From Treponema sp. UBA1240 (lineage in GTDB: Bacteria > Spirochaetota > Spirochaetia > Treponematales > Treponemataceae), in assembly GCA_002308875.1 (NCBI GenBank), contig DBWK01000085.1, forward strand, positions 1-10,606: a stretch of 10,606 nucleotides of DNA. Direction: 5' to 3'. Each line of letters begins with the position of its first letter. The first letter of the stretch is position 1. Made by a program: the position numbers and the translations under genes. The notes beneath the pieces were generated by a model, which ran no database searches, was not told the DNA's origin, and worked only from the letters and a program-made list of their open reading frames with translations. Below, piece by piece: positions 1 through 8,393 of this stretch.

Positions 1-225
1 GCTGAAGAGCAGTCAGAGTTCAACGTAACTCTCGAGTCTGCAGATCCTGCAAAGAAAATTGCAGTTATCAAAGCTGTTCGCGAAGTTACAGGACTTGGTC
101 TTAAAGAAGCAAAAGACCTCGTTGAAGGTGCTCCAAAAGTTCTTAAGGAAGGCGTATCTAAGGAAGATGCAGCCAAAATTAAGGAAACAGTTGAAGCAGC
201 TGGTGGTACTGTTAAGATTGCCTAA
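1..225 (+). CDS. rplL: 50S ribosomal protein L7/L12, C-terminal part (5' end outside window)
   Basis: The reading frame is open from base 1 and ends at TAA 223-225, giving the last 74 residues. They match the globular C-terminal domain of L7/L12: an AKKIAVIKAVREVTGLGLKE segment, then AKDLVEGAPKVLKEGVSKED, ending in the GGTVKIA strand. In the family this domain is the mobile tip of the ribosomal stalk that recruits translation GTPases (EF-Tu, EF-G, IF2). The N-terminal dimerisation domain and hinge lie upstream of the window. Its place directly before rpoB is the usual bacterial order (rplJ-rplL-rpoB-rpoC). The final residue is Ala, whereas many homologues end in Lys; this is a minor variation. 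The identification is very secure. Confidence 0.97.
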   Translation, partial: AEEQSEFNVTLESADPAKKIAVIKAVREVTGLGLKEAKDLVEGAPKVLKEGVSKEDAAKIKETVEAAGGTVKIA

Positions 226-244
226 TTCTGCTGTTTTGTTATAT

Positions 245-280
245 GGATGCTTTTGCGGCAGGTATGCCGTAAAAACATCC
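245..280 (+). promoter_or_regulatory. Long hairpin in the rplL-rpoB spacer
   Basis: The arms 245-260 and 265-280 pair over 16 positions, with one C/A mismatch (250/275) and one G-U pair (255/270), closed by the 4-base loop GGTA. No T-run follows (the next bases are ggtacgaaag), so it is not a standard intrinsic terminator. In E. coli the rplL-rpoB spacer holds a partial attenuator and an RNase III cleavage site that lower rpoBC expression relative to the ribosomal proteins. A similar role here is inferred from position and shape only. Confidence 0.6.
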
Positions 281-315
281 GGTACGAAAGTTAAGTTTCT
301 CTGAATTAGTTGTTT

Positions 316-343
316 GCTGCTGGAGTATTGATGCTTCAGCAGC
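316..343 (+). promoter_or_regulatory. Second hairpin in the rplL-rpoB spacer
   Basis: The arms 316-327 and 332-343 form 12 continuous pairs (two of them G-U) around the loop TTGA. The base is the perfect 7-bp match GCTGCTG/CAGCAGC. No T-run follows. It lies 36 bases after the first hairpin and 62 bases before the rpoB start. A weaker third stem (GTCTC 364-368 with GAGAC 377-381) lies closer to the ribosome binding site. It is probably an mRNA processing or attenuation element; the function is inferred. Confidence 0.55.
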
Positions 344-394
344 TATATCTGTATGTGAAGAAAGTCTCGGTAATAAGAGACAAAAAGTGTGCAA

Positions 395-400
395 GAGGTG
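395..400 (+). promoter_or_regulatory. Ribosome binding site that fixes the rpoB start
   Basis: GAGGTG matches the 3' end of the usual anti-Shine-Dalgarno sequence and lies 5 bases before ATG 406. This favours the ATG over the upstream in-frame TTG at 310, which has no comparable site. Confidence 0.75.
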
Positions 401-405
401 GTTCG

Positions 406-3400
406 ATGCCCGCAAAGAATGCGATTATCAAGCGTCAATATATCGGAAAAAATATCCAGAATTTTATGGAGCTTCCTGATTTAATAGACATCCAGTTATC
501 ATCATATGAAAGTTTTTTACAGAAAAAAAAGTTGGATGCGCATGAGCCTCCTGCCTTACAAGGTTTGGAAGAAGTATTTCGTTCTACTTTTCCTATTGAA
601 AGCCCTACGGGCGAGATGGTGCTCGAATATGAGTACTATGAGCTGGATGAAGCCAATATCAAATTCAGCGAATTAGAATGCAAACAGAAAGGTTTGACAT
701 ATGCAGTTCCTTTGAAAGCCAGAATTAATCTGATTTTCCAGCAGACAGGTGAAATCAGGCAGAAGGATATCTACATGGGTGATATCCCTCTTATGACTGA
801 CAGAGGTACTTTTATTATAAACGGTGCAGAACGTATTGTTGTTTCACAGATCCACCGTTCTCCGGGTGTTATTTTCTGCCATGAAAAAGGTGTTTATTCA
901 AGCCGCATTATTCCTTATCGTGGAAGCTGGCTTGAATTTGAAATTGACCCCAAAAAAGAACTTATTTATGCAAAAATCGACAGAAAAAAGCGTATCCTCG
1001 GAACACTTTTCCTGCGTGCACTGGGATATGAAACACGCGAAGATATAATAAAATGCTTTTACGAAACGGAAAAAGTACGTGTTGCGGCTGCAAAGGAAAA
1101 AAATGATGACCTTATCGGTCGTGTTCTTGCACAGGCAATTGTTGTAACGGATAAAGAATCCGGTGAAGAAAAGAAAGTTTTCCGCGCCGGTGAAAAAATC
1201 CATCCGCATACAATCGACGAATTGCTGCTGCACGGTGTAAAAGAAATCAGCGTAATCGTATTCAATACAAACTCCGGTGATGAATCCGAAAAAGGTACAA
1301 ACAAATCCCTCGATTCGCAGATGATTATCAATTGTTTTGAAAGGGAAGAAATCCGCTTTTCAAATGAAGAGTCTGGATCTGACGAACCTACAAAAGAAGA
1401 GGCAATCGCTGAAGTTTACAAGTGCCTTATGCCGGGCGAACCTATCACTTTGGAAGCAGCCGAGCGTGATTTGAACACAATGTTCTTCTCACTCAAACGC
1501 TATGATTTGGGACGTGTAGGACGCTACAAGCTCAACAAAAAATTCAACTATGCAGAACCTTTGGAAGAACACACACTTGCAAAGCAGGATATTGTTGCGA
1601 CGATGAAAAACCTTATCGCCGTATATATTGGTGAAGCGGATGTTGATGATATTGACCACCTCGGTAACCGCCGTGTACGTTCCGTAGGTGAGTTGATGAC
1701 GAATCACCTTAAAACCGCATTCAGCAGAATGGAACGCATTGCCAAAGAACGCATGGGTTCAAAAGAAATAGAAACAATGAAGCCGCAGGATTTGATTTCT
1801 ATCAAACCGATTGTTGCTTCAATAAAAGAATTCTTTGGTTCAAGCCAGCTTTCGCAGTTTATGGATCAGGTAAACCCGCTTGCAGAACTTACGCACAAAC
1901 GCCGTCTTAATGCTCTTGGTCCTGGCGGTTTGAGCCGTGATCGTGCAGGTTTTGAAGTTCGTGATGTTCACTACACACACTACGGACGTATGTGTCCTAT
2001 TGAAACGCCTGAAGGCCCGAACATCGGTCTTATTGTTTCGCTTGCGATTTATACCCGTGTTAATGATTACGGTTTCCTTGAAGCACCGTACAGAAAGATA
2101 AAGAACGGTAAAGCAACCAAGGAATTTGAATATCTTACCGCCATTGACGAAGACCGCTATTACATCGGACAAGTTTCCGAGAATATGAAAGCGGACGGTT
2201 CATTTGCAACTCCGCAGATTTCCTGCCGCCGCCGCGGTGATTATACAACGCGTGATCCCAAAGACGTTCAATACATGGATGTTTCTCCGAAACAAATTAT
2301 TTCAGTTTCGGCGGCGCTTATTCCATTCCTTGAACACGATGACGCTAACCGTGCGTTGATGGGTTCAAACATGCAGCGCCAGGCTGTTCCTCTTTTGTTC
2401 CCCGAACCGCCTCGTGTAGGTACAGGTATGGAACAGAAATGTGCCTATGATTCCGGTGTCCTTGTTAAAGCAAAACGCGCAGGTGAAGTTGTATGGGTTA
2501 CATCCGAGGAAGTTCGTGTAAAACCTGTTACACAACAGAATGCGGACGATATTGACGTTTATCCGCTGCTCAAATACCAGCGTACAAATCAGGATACATG
2601 TTATCACCAGCGCCCTGTTGTTTCAGTAGGACAGCACGTTGAACCGGGAACTCCTCTTGCAGACGGTCCTGCAACATTCAACGGTGAGCTTGCGCTTGGC
2701 CGCAATATTCTCGTAGGTTTTGTTCCGTGGAATGGTTACAACTACGAAGACGCTATTCTTATTTCACAGCGTGTTGTAAAAGAAGACATGTTCACGTCCA
2801 TTCATATTAAGGAATTCCCGACAGAAATCCGCGAAACAAAGCTTGGACCGGAAAGACTTACGCGTGATATTCCGAATATCAGCGAAAAATGTCTGGACAA
2901 CCTTGATTCGGAAGGTCTTGTAAGAATCGGTGCAAAAGTTCGTTCCGGCGACATTCTTGTTGGAAAAGTTACACCTAAGAGCGAATCCGAATCTACACCG
3001 GAATTCAAACTTTTGAATTCAATCTTTGGTGAAAAGGCTAAAGAAGTCCGCGATTCATCACTGCGCGTTCCGCACGGTGTTGAAGGAACTGTAATAGATG
3101 TTCAGCGCCTTAGAAGACAGGAAGGCGATGATTTGAGCCCGGGTGTTGACGAAGTTGTAAAAGTTCTTATTGCAACAAAGCGCAAGCTCCGCGAGGGCGA
3201 CAAAATGGCAGGACGCCACGGAAACAAAGGTATTGTTGCCCGTATCCTGCCGGAAGAAGATATGCCGTACTTGGAAGACGGAACACCGCTCGATATCTGT
3301 TTGAATCCGCTTGGTGTACCTTCTCGTATGAACATCGGACAGATAATGGAATCAGAACTCGGTCTTGCAGGTTTGTACCTTGATGAGTGGTATGAGGCTC

Positions 3401-3942
3401 CCGTATTCCAGTCTCCTTCAAACGAACAGATTTCCGACAAACTGGAACAGGCTGGATTTGCACGGAATTCAAAGGCGGTTCTCCGCGACGGAAGAACAGG
3501 ACAGCCTTTTGAAAACCCTGTATTTGTTGGTGTTATATACTTTATGAAACTCCATCACCTTGTTGATGACAAGATGCACGCCCGATCAACAGGACCTTAC
3601 TCACTTGTTTCACAGCAGCCTCTCGGCGGTAAGGCACAGTTCGGTGGTCAGCGTCTCGGTGAAATGGAAGTTTGGGCTCTTGAAGCATACGGTGCTGCAC
3701 ATACTTTGCAGGAACTTTTGACAATAAAATCAGACGATATGAACGGACGTTCAAAGATTTACGAATCAATCGTAAAAGGCGATCCTTCAACTACAGCCGG
3801 TATTCCTGAGGCGTTCAACGTTCTCGTACAGGAACTGCGCGGTCTTGCGCTTGATTTTACAATCTACGATGCAAAGGGCAAGCAGATTGCTCTCACAGAG
3901 CGTGATGAAGAAATGATTACAAAGGCCGGTTCTAATTTCTAA
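406..3942 (+). CDS. rpoB: DNA-directed RNA polymerase subunit beta
   Basis: 1178 residues. With beta', this subunit forms the catalytic cleft of RNA polymerase and binds the RNA-DNA hybrid. Landmarks in order: the start MPAKNAIIKRQYIGKN; a lobe domain with the conserved PGEPIT and ERDLN stretch; the rifampicin-pocket region near residues 478-510 (GSSQLSQFMDQ, then HKRR at 497-500); the IETPEGPNIGL motif; GDKMAGRHGNKG at 931-942, which includes active-site lysines; and the C-terminal KSDDMNGR clamp segment. The subunit is shorter than the 1342-residue E. coli protein mainly because the large insertion before the GDKMAG region is absent. Residue 502 is Asn (codon AAT, 1909-1911), where E. coli has Ser531; D487 and H497 keep the sensitive-type residues of 516 and 526. 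ATG 406 is chosen because GAGGTG at 395-400 sits 5 bases upstream and the family homology begins here. An in-frame TTG at 310 would add 32 unconserved residues and run through the hairpin. Confidence 0.98.
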   Translation: MPAKNAIIKRQYIGKNIQNFMELPDLIDIQLSSYESFLQKKKLDAHEPPALQGLEEVFRSTFPIESPTGEMVLEYEYYELDEANIKFSELECKQKGLTYAVPLKARINLIFQQTGEIRQKDIYMGDIPLMTDRGTFIINGAERIVVSQIHRSPGVIFCHEKGVYSSRIIPYRGSWLEFEIDPKKELIYAKIDRKKRILGTLFLRALGYETREDIIKCFYETEKVRVAAAKEKNDDLIGRVLAQAIVVTDKESGEEKKVFRAGEKIHPHTIDELLLHGVKEISVIVFNTNSGDESEKGTNKSLDSQMIINCFEREEIRFSNEESGSDEPTKEEAIAEVYKCLMPGEPITLEAAERDLNTMFFSLKRYDLGRVGRYKLNKKFNYAEPLEEHTLAKQDIVATMKNLIAVYIGEADVDDIDHLGNRRVRSVGELMTNHLKTAFSRMERIAKERMGSKEIETMKPQDLISIKPIVASIKEFFGSSQLSQFMDQVNPLAELTHKRRLNALGPGGLSRDRAGFEVRDVHYTHYGRMCPIETPEGPNIGLIVSLAIYTRVNDYGFLEAPYRKIKNGKATKEFEYLTAIDEDRYYIGQVSENMKADGSFATPQISCRRRGDYTTRDPKDVQYMDVSPKQIISVSAALIPFLEHDDANRALMGSNMQRQAVPLLFPEPPRVGTGMEQKCAYDSGVLVKAKRAGEVVWVTSEEVRVKPVTQQNADDIDVYPLLKYQRTNQDTCYHQRPVVSVGQHVEPGTPLADGPATFNGELALGRNILVGFVPWNGYNYEDAILISQRVVKEDMFTSIHIKEFPTEIRETKLGPERLTRDIPNISEKCLDNLDSEGLVRIGAKVRSGDILVGKVTPKSESESTPEFKLLNSIFGEKAKEVRDSSLRVPHGVEGTVIDVQRLRRQEGDDLSPGVDEVVKVLIATKRKLREGDKMAGRHGNKGIVARILPEEDMPYLEDGTPLDICLNPLGVPSRMNIGQIMESELGLAGLYLDEWYEAPVFQSPSNEQISDKLEQAGFARNSKAVLRDGRTGQPFENPVFVGVIYFMKLHHLVDDKMHARSTGPYSLVSQQPLGGKAQFGGQRLGEMEVWALEAYGAAHTLQELLTIKSDDMNGRSKIYESIVKGDPSTTAGIPEAFNVLVQELRGLALDFTIYDAKGKQIALTERDEEMITKAGSNF

Positions 3943-3955
3943 AACCGTTTTATAA

Positions 3956-4019
3956 AAAATCCCCCGTTGTGGGATTTTGGCTCACCAAAAGGTGAATAAG
4001 CTATAACAGGCTTTTATAG
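3956..4019 (+). promoter_or_regulatory. Three consecutive short hairpins between rpoB and rpoC
   Basis: Stem 1 is AAAATCCC (3956-3963) with GGGATTTT (3971-3978), 8 perfect pairs and a 7-base loop. Stem 2 is TCACC (3982-3986) with GGTGA (3991-3995) around AAAA. Stem 3 is CTATAA (4001-4006) with TTATAG (4014-4019), and its right arm overlaps the first bases of the rpoC ribosome binding site (AGGAG, 4018-4022). Stem 1 is A-rich on the left and T-rich on the right like a weak terminator, but the T-run is part of the stem. Stems 2 and 3 are individually weak. The array could tune read-through, mRNA cleavage or rpoC translation; all of these are inference. Confidence 0.45.
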
Positions 4020-4028
4020 GAGAAACAG

Positions 4029-7000
4029 ATGCGTGATATACAGGATTTTGACAGCTTGATGATTAAGCTGGCGTCACCGGAAACGATTCGTGCTTGGTCA
4101 TACGGTGAAGTAAAGAAACCTGAAACAATAAACTATAGAACTTTGCGTCCAGAGAAAGACGGACTCTTTTGCGAAAGAATTTTCGGTACTACAAAGGAAT
4201 GGGAATGTTACTGCGGTAAATTCAAGTCCATCCGTTACAAGGGCGTAATCTGCGACCGTTGTGGTGTTGAAGTTACTCACTTTAAAGTTCGCCGTGAACG
4301 CATGGGTCACATCGAACTTGCCGCGCCTGTTTCTCATATTTGGTATTACCGCTCTGTTCCTTCACGCATGGGACTTCTGCTCGATTTGCAGGTAGCGGCT
4401 CTCCGTTCCGTTCTTTATTACGAAAAATTTATCGTTATAGATCCGGGCGACACTGATTTGAAAAAAATGCAGCTTTTGTCCGAAGACGAATACTATGAAG
4501 CACAGGAACGCTCCGGTGGTTCATTCACAGCCGGAATGGGTGCTGAAGCAATAAAAACACTCCTCGAAAATATCAACCTCGACGAACTTGCCGCGGATTT
4601 GCGTAAAAAGATGATTGAAAAAGGCGCAAAAAGCGACAAGCGCCTTTTGAAGCGCATTGAAATTGTAGAAAACTTCCGTGCGTCCGCAAACAAGTGTTCA
4701 TGGATGATTTTGGACGTAATTCCGGTTATTCCGCCGGATTTGAGGCCTATGGTTCAGCTTGAAGGCGGTCGTTTTGCAACATCTGACTTGAACGATTTGT
4801 ACCGCCGTGTAATCAACCGCAATAACCGTCTTAAGAGACTTATGTCTTTGCAGGCTCCTGACATCATCATCAGAAACGAAAAACGTATGTTGCAGGAAGC
4901 GGTTGATGCTTTGTTCGACAACTCTAAGAGAAAACGCGTTGTAAAAGGCGCTTCAAACCGTCCTCTCAAATCAATTTCTGATATGCTCAAAGGAAAGCAG
5001 GGACGTTTCCGCCAGAACCTGCTCGGTAAACGTGTTGACTATTCCGGTCGTTCCGTAATTATTGTAGGTCCTGAACTAAAACTGTGGCAGTGTGGTCTGC
5101 CTACAAAAATGGCTCTTGAACTTTTCAAGCCGTTCATAATGAAAAAACTTGTTGACAAAGACATTGTATACAATATAAAAAAAGCTAAAACCCTCGTTGA
5201 GCAGGGCGCTCCTGAAGTATTCCAGATTTTGGACGAAGTTGTTAGCGAACATCCTGTTATGCTTAACCGTGCTCCTACCTTGCACCGCCTTGGTATTCAG
5301 GCGTTTGAGCCGGTTTTGGTAGAAGGAAAGGCTATCCGTCTGCATCCGCTGGTATGTAAAGCATTCAACGCAGACTTTGACGGTGACCAGATGGCTATCC
5401 ATGTTCCTCTTACACAGGAAGCACAGATGGAATGCTGGACACTTATGCTTTCCGCCAGAAACCTGCTTGACCCCGCGAACGGAAAAACGATTGTTTATCC
5501 GTCACAGGACATGGTTCTCGGTATCTATTACCTTACAAAAATCAAGCCATCAGGAAAAGGAACCGGTAAACGTTACAGTTCCGCTTATGAGGCAATTCTC
5601 GCCGCTGAAACAAAAGCCCTTGACTGGCAGGCAAAAATAAAAGTTCCTGCAACAAAAGATTCAATTAAAGGCACAACAGCTCCTGAAGGAGTTCAGAACA
5701 AAGACGGAACCGAATACTTTGCAAAGGGTGATTTGATTGAAACAACTGCCGGACGTCTTATTTTTAACGACGAAATGCCTGCTGAAGTTAATTTTGTAAA
5801 TGGTTTGCTCGGTGACAGCCAGCTGAAAGCATTGATTGAAAAAGTTTACAAAGAACACGGCCCTTGGCTTACCGTTCAGATGCTTGACTCAATCAAAGCA
5901 TGCGGTTACAAATACGCAACATTCTTTGGTGCAACGCTTTCAATGGATGATATTATCATTCCTGAAGAAAAGGCAAAACTTATAAGCAAGGCAAACGCCG
6001 ATGTTGAAGATGTTCAGAAAAAGCACCAGCGCGGTGTTCTTACATCTGATGAGCGTTATAACCACGTAATCGACATTTGGACAAAAACAAACGAAGATTT
6101 AACGAATGTCATGATGAAAAAGCTGGAAGAAGACAAAGAAGGATTCAATACAATCTATATGATGGCTGCTTCCGGTGCGCGCGGTAGCCGCAACCAGATC
6201 AGACAGCTCGCAGGTATGCGTGGTTTGATGGCAAAACCGAACGGTGACATTATCGAGCTTCCTATTCGTGCAAACTTTAAGGAAGGACTTTCGGTTATCG
6301 AGTTCTTCATTTCATCAAACGGTGCGCGCAAAGGTTTGTCTGATACAGCTTTGAAGACCGCTGAAGCAGGTTACATGACACGCCGTATGGTTGACGTTGC
6401 CCAGGACGTGGTAGTAAACGAAGAAGACTGCGGCACAATCAACGGTATTGATTATACAGCTGTAAAAGACGGTGATGACATCAAAGTCCGTCTTTCTGAA
6501 AGAATTGTAGGTCGTTTTACGCTTGAAAGAGTTATTCACCCGATTACACGGGAACTTATTTGCGATGTAAACCAGTACGTAACCGAAGAAATGGCACAGA
6601 AGATTGAAGCTGCCGGTGTTGAAAGCGTAAAAATGCGCACGGTTTTAACCTGTGAAGCACGTCATGGTGTTTGCTGCAAGTGTTACGGACGCAACCTCGC
6701 CCGCAACAAGGTTGTAGAGATTGGTGAGGCGGTTGGAATCATCGCTGCCCAGTCAATCGGACAGCCCGGTACACAGCTTACTATGCGTACATTCCACGTT
6801 GGTGGTACTGCATCAAGTACAACAAAAGACAATTCTATAATTTTGAAATATCCTGTTCTCGTAAACGATATTAGCGGAACTCACGTAGAAAAAGACGGCA
6901 AATGGCTGTTTACACGTAAGGGTTCAATATCCGTAACAAGAATTTATGATTCTTTCGATATTCCTGCCGGAGCTAAAATGCTTGTTAAGAATGAAGACAG

Positions 7001-8327
7001 GGTTATGAAAGATGTTCCGTTGTTTGAAACAAAAGGTAATGTTCAGAAAGCTACGGAATCCGCTCAGGTTTATATCCGCGACAAAAAGCTGTACCTGATG
7101 GGACAGATGCAGAACATTGTAATCGGAAACGGTTCTACGATTGAAGTTGCAAAAGACCAAATAATTGCAGCAGAAACTCCGGTTGCAACATTTGACCCGT
7201 ATTCGGAGCCGATTATTGCCGAAGTTGACGGATATGTTCACTTTGAAGACATTGTTGACGGTCTTACCCTTGATGTTGAAATTGACGAAAGTACCGGCAA
7301 CGTTGCAAAGAAAATAAGTCCGCTTCACCTTGATACAAAAGAACCTCGTGTTCTTATTACCGATGAAGCCGGTAACGAAAAGGGAAGTTATTACCTTCCT
7401 GCAGGTGCGGAACTTCTTGTTGAAGATAACCAACCGATTCAGGCAGGTACCAACATCGCAAAGATGCTTAAAGAGTCTTCAAAGACAAGCGATATTACCG
7501 GTGGTCTGCCGCGTGTATCAGAATTGTTTGAAGCACGCAAGCCAAAGAATCCTGCTGTTCTTGCACAAATTTCGGGAACGGTTAAGTTCAAGGGAATGTC
7601 AAAAGGCAAGCGCGTTGTTGTTGTTGAAGACAAATACGGCAAAACGTTTGAACATCTGATACCTACAACAAAGCGTCTGCTCGTCCGCGATGATGACGTT
7701 GTTTCAGCAGGTAATCAGCTTTGTGACGGCGCATTGAACCCGCACGACATTCTTGCAATTTTGGGTGAAAACGCACTGCAGAATTACTTGATGGATGAAA
7801 TCCAACAGGTTTACCGCACACAAGGTGTAAACATCAACGACAAGCATATTGGTGTTATTGTCCGCCAGATGTTGCGCAAAGTTGAAATTGTTGAAGTTGG
7901 TGATACACGGTTCATCTATGGTCAGCAGGTTGACAAGTACAAGTTCCACGAAGAAAATGAACGCATTATTCAGGGTGGTGGTCAGCCGGCTATTGCAAGA
8001 CCGATGTTCCAGGGAATCACAAAGGCTTCATTGAATATAGATTCTTTCATTTCTGCAGCTTCATTCCAGGAAACAACAAGAGTTCTGACGAATGCTGCAA
8101 TTGCGGGTGTTTCGGACACATTGCGCGGTTTGAAAGAAAACGTAATCATCGGGCATCTTATTCCTGCCGGAACAGGTATCAAACAATACAAGAACATAAA
8201 ACTGTTTGACTCCAACGCAACCGACCTTGATGTGCAGATGAACGAAATCCTTGAAAAGCGCAAGCTTGAAAAGGAAGAAGAGGAAGCTCAGGAAGAACCC
8301 GCTTCTTTTGAAACTTCCGAAGACTAG
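4029..8327 (+). CDS. rpoC: DNA-directed RNA polymerase subunit beta'
   Basis: 1432 residues. This is the catalytic subunit carrying the active-site Mg ion. The N-terminal zinc site has Cys 60, 62, 75 and 78. The catalytic motif NADFDGDQMA is at 447-456 with Asp 449, 451 and 453. The second zinc site is Cys 801, 875, 882 and 885. The bridge helix lies around 757-790 (SNGARKG, GYMTRRMVD). The trigger loop begins GQPGTQLTMRTFHVGG at 911-926, with the conserved M919 and H923, and resumes at DITGGLPRV from 1155. The roughly 200 residues between are a lineage-specific insertion comparable in place and size to E. coli SI3. The last 25 or so residues form a charged, Glu-rich tail. ATG 4029 has AGGAG at 4018-4022, 6 bases upstream. 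It follows rpoB by 86 bases and is surely co-transcribed with it. The identification is certain; residue roles are by homology. Confidence 0.98.
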   Translation: MRDIQDFDSLMIKLASPETIRAWSYGEVKKPETINYRTLRPEKDGLFCERIFGTTKEWECYCGKFKSIRYKGVICDRCGVEVTHFKVRRERMGHIELAAPVSHIWYYRSVPSRMGLLLDLQVAALRSVLYYEKFIVIDPGDTDLKKMQLLSEDEYYEAQERSGGSFTAGMGAEAIKTLLENINLDELAADLRKKMIEKGAKSDKRLLKRIEIVENFRASANKCSWMILDVIPVIPPDLRPMVQLEGGRFATSDLNDLYRRVINRNNRLKRLMSLQAPDIIIRNEKRMLQEAVDALFDNSKRKRVVKGASNRPLKSISDMLKGKQGRFRQNLLGKRVDYSGRSVIIVGPELKLWQCGLPTKMALELFKPFIMKKLVDKDIVYNIKKAKTLVEQGAPEVFQILDEVVSEHPVMLNRAPTLHRLGIQAFEPVLVEGKAIRLHPLVCKAFNADFDGDQMAIHVPLTQEAQMECWTLMLSARNLLDPANGKTIVYPSQDMVLGIYYLTKIKPSGKGTGKRYSSAYEAILAAETKALDWQAKIKVPATKDSIKGTTAPEGVQNKDGTEYFAKGDLIETTAGRLIFNDEMPAEVNFVNGLLGDSQLKALIEKVYKEHGPWLTVQMLDSIKACGYKYATFFGATLSMDDIIIPEEKAKLISKANADVEDVQKKHQRGVLTSDERYNHVIDIWTKTNEDLTNVMMKKLEEDKEGFNTIYMMAASGARGSRNQIRQLAGMRGLMAKPNGDIIELPIRANFKEGLSVIEFFISSNGARKGLSDTALKTAEAGYMTRRMVDVAQDVVVNEEDCGTINGIDYTAVKDGDDIKVRLSERIVGRFTLERVIHPITRELICDVNQYVTEEMAQKIEAAGVESVKMRTVLTCEARHGVCCKCYGRNLARNKVVEIGEAVGIIAAQSIGQPGTQLTMRTFHVGGTASSTTKDNSIILKYPVLVNDISGTHVEKDGKWLFTRKGSISVTRIYDSFDIPAGAKMLVKNEDRVMKDVPLFETKGNVQKATESAQVYIRDKKLYLMGQMQNIVIGNGSTIEVAKDQIIAAETPVATFDPYSEPIIAEVDGYVHFEDIVDGLTLDVEIDESTGNVAKKISPLHLDTKEPRVLITDEAGNEKGSYYLPAGAELLVEDNQPIQAGTNIAKMLKESSKTSDITGGLPRVSELFEARKPKNPAVLAQISGTVKFKGMSKGKRVVVVEDKYGKTFEHLIPTTKRLLVRDDDVVSAGNQLCDGALNPHDILAILGENALQNYLMDEIQQVYRTQGVNINDKHIGVIVRQMLRKVEIVEVGDTRFIYGQQVDKYKFHEENERIIQGGGQPAIARPMFQGITKASLNIDSFISAASFQETTRVLTNAAIAGVSDTLRGLKENVIIGHLIPAGTGIKQYKNIKLFDSNATDLDVQMNEILEKRKLEKEEEEAQEEPASFETSED

Positions 8328-8337
8328 GATATTAAAG

Positions 8338-8382
8338 CCGTCTTTGTGAACCCTATAAGCTTGTGTTACTTTGCAAAGACGG
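8338..8382 (+). promoter_or_regulatory. Inverted repeat after rpoC
   Basis: CCGTCTTTG (8338-8346) is perfectly complementary to CAAAGACGG (8374-8382), with a 27-base loop between. It begins 10 bases after the rpoC stop. No T-run follows, so it is unlikely to be an intrinsic terminator. It could protect the 3' end of rpoBC mRNA, be a processing site, or form a protein-binding operator just upstream of the rpsL promoter. The repeat itself is plain; its role is unknown. Confidence 0.5.
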
Positions 8383-8393
8383 TGTGCTGTCTG

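Noticed and set aside
218..245. Possible weak promoter at the end of rplL (TTGCCT with TATATG, TG upstream)
   Set aside because: The -35 box matches only its first half and the -10 is imperfect; read-through from the ribosomal protein operon explains rpoB expression.
310..405. In-frame upstream extension of rpoB from TTG 310 (32 extra residues)
   Set aside because: The extra residues do not resemble the RpoB N-terminus, the segment encodes the 316-343 hairpin, and a good ribosome binding site lies right before ATG 406.
6924..7433. 169-codon open frame on the minus strand inside rpoC
   Set aside because: It is fully antisense to conserved RpoC sequence, rich in Asn, Phe, Cys and Arg as expected from reversed codons, and has no recognisable domain.
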